Source: JBCBZH01 sp039815415
GTDB taxonomy: Bacteria > Bacteroidota > Rhodothermia > Rhodothermales > Rubricoccaceae
Assembly (NCBI GenBank): GCA_039815415.1
Contig: JBCBZH010000282.1
Span: 1 to 5,492, forward strand
DNA: 5,492 nucleotides
Reading direction: 5' to 3'
The position numbers and the translations under genes are program-made. Position 1 is the stretch's first letter. Each line of letters starts with the position of its first letter. This document shows, piece by piece, positions 5,447 through 5,492 of the stretch. Below the pieces are notes generated by a model. The model was not told the DNA's origin, ran no database searches, and worked only from the letters and a program-made list of their open reading frames with translations.

Positions 5447-5492
5447 GGTCACATTTGCAGGTAAAGCACTAGCTCTCTCCAGCTATGCCAAG

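Larger units (their letters stand above)
5359..5492. other. Noncoding right end with AT-rich island
   Basis: This 134-bp end holds the leader hairpin and promoter candidate of the minus-strand 86-residue gene. Beyond about 5447 there is an ATG at 5485-5487 on the plus strand, preceded by CTCTCC (5475-5480). It resembles the other start contexts in the window and could open a gene to the right, but only eight bases are visible. TAGCT/AGCTA (5470-5474, 5481-5485) is a 5-bp inverted repeat around that CTCTCC. Confidence 0.5.

Noticed and set aside
5485..5492. Possible start of a plus-strand gene at the right edge
   Set aside because: The context (AT-rich island upstream, CTCTCC before the ATG) is suggestive, but only two codons and two bases are visible, so a CDS cannot be supported.
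1..5492. Mobile element, CRISPR array, tRNA or rRNA
   Set aside because: No transposase or integrase frame, no regularly spaced direct repeats, no cloverleaf-like sequence and no rRNA-like stretch were seen on either strand.

Overview
The window is GC-rich, densely coded DNA with strong G/C preference at third codon positions in most genes. No gene has a recognisable Shine-Dalgarno sequence before its start codon. The EttA homologue has a Bacteroidota-like N-terminus (KIIFSM...LSFYYGAKIG). Together these suggest a high-GC member of the Bacteroidota/Rhodothermota group, perhaps a Salinibacter-, Rubricoccus- or Rhodothermus-like bacterium. This placement is inference; no rRNA or other strong marker is present.

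Layout from left to right: (1) 1-1360, minus strand, an alpha-D-phosphohexomutase (phosphoglucomutase/phosphomannomutase superfamily) whose C-terminal tip lies beyond the left edge. (2) 1507-3186, minus strand, a complete EttA-type ABC-F translation factor. (3) 3187-3414, a noncoding gap with alternating inverted copies of a CGCCAGCTCGAG element. (4) 3415-3822, minus strand, a small helical TerB-like protein. (5) 3823-4032, a divergent promoter region. (6) 4033-5073, plus strand, a complete MscS-family mechanosensitive channel with an unusual acidic N-terminus. (7) 5098-5358, minus strand, an 86-residue protein of unknown function, convergent with the channel gene and preceded by an AT-rich promoter-like island at about 5400-5460.

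The genes look like housekeeping functions: sugar-phosphate metabolism, tuning of translation to energy state, and osmotic safety. They do not form an obvious pathway or operon; gaps between the three co-oriented minus-strand genes are 146 and 228 bp, enough for separate promoters. No transposase, CRISPR array, tRNA, rRNA or phage gene was found. I see no clear new defence or mobile system.

The most interesting signals are noncoding. One is a short repeat family whose four segments in the TerB-like/ettA gap can pair in mutually exclusive ways. The other is a pyrimidine-rich pre-start tract, with CTCTCC exactly 10 nt before the ATG in two genes.
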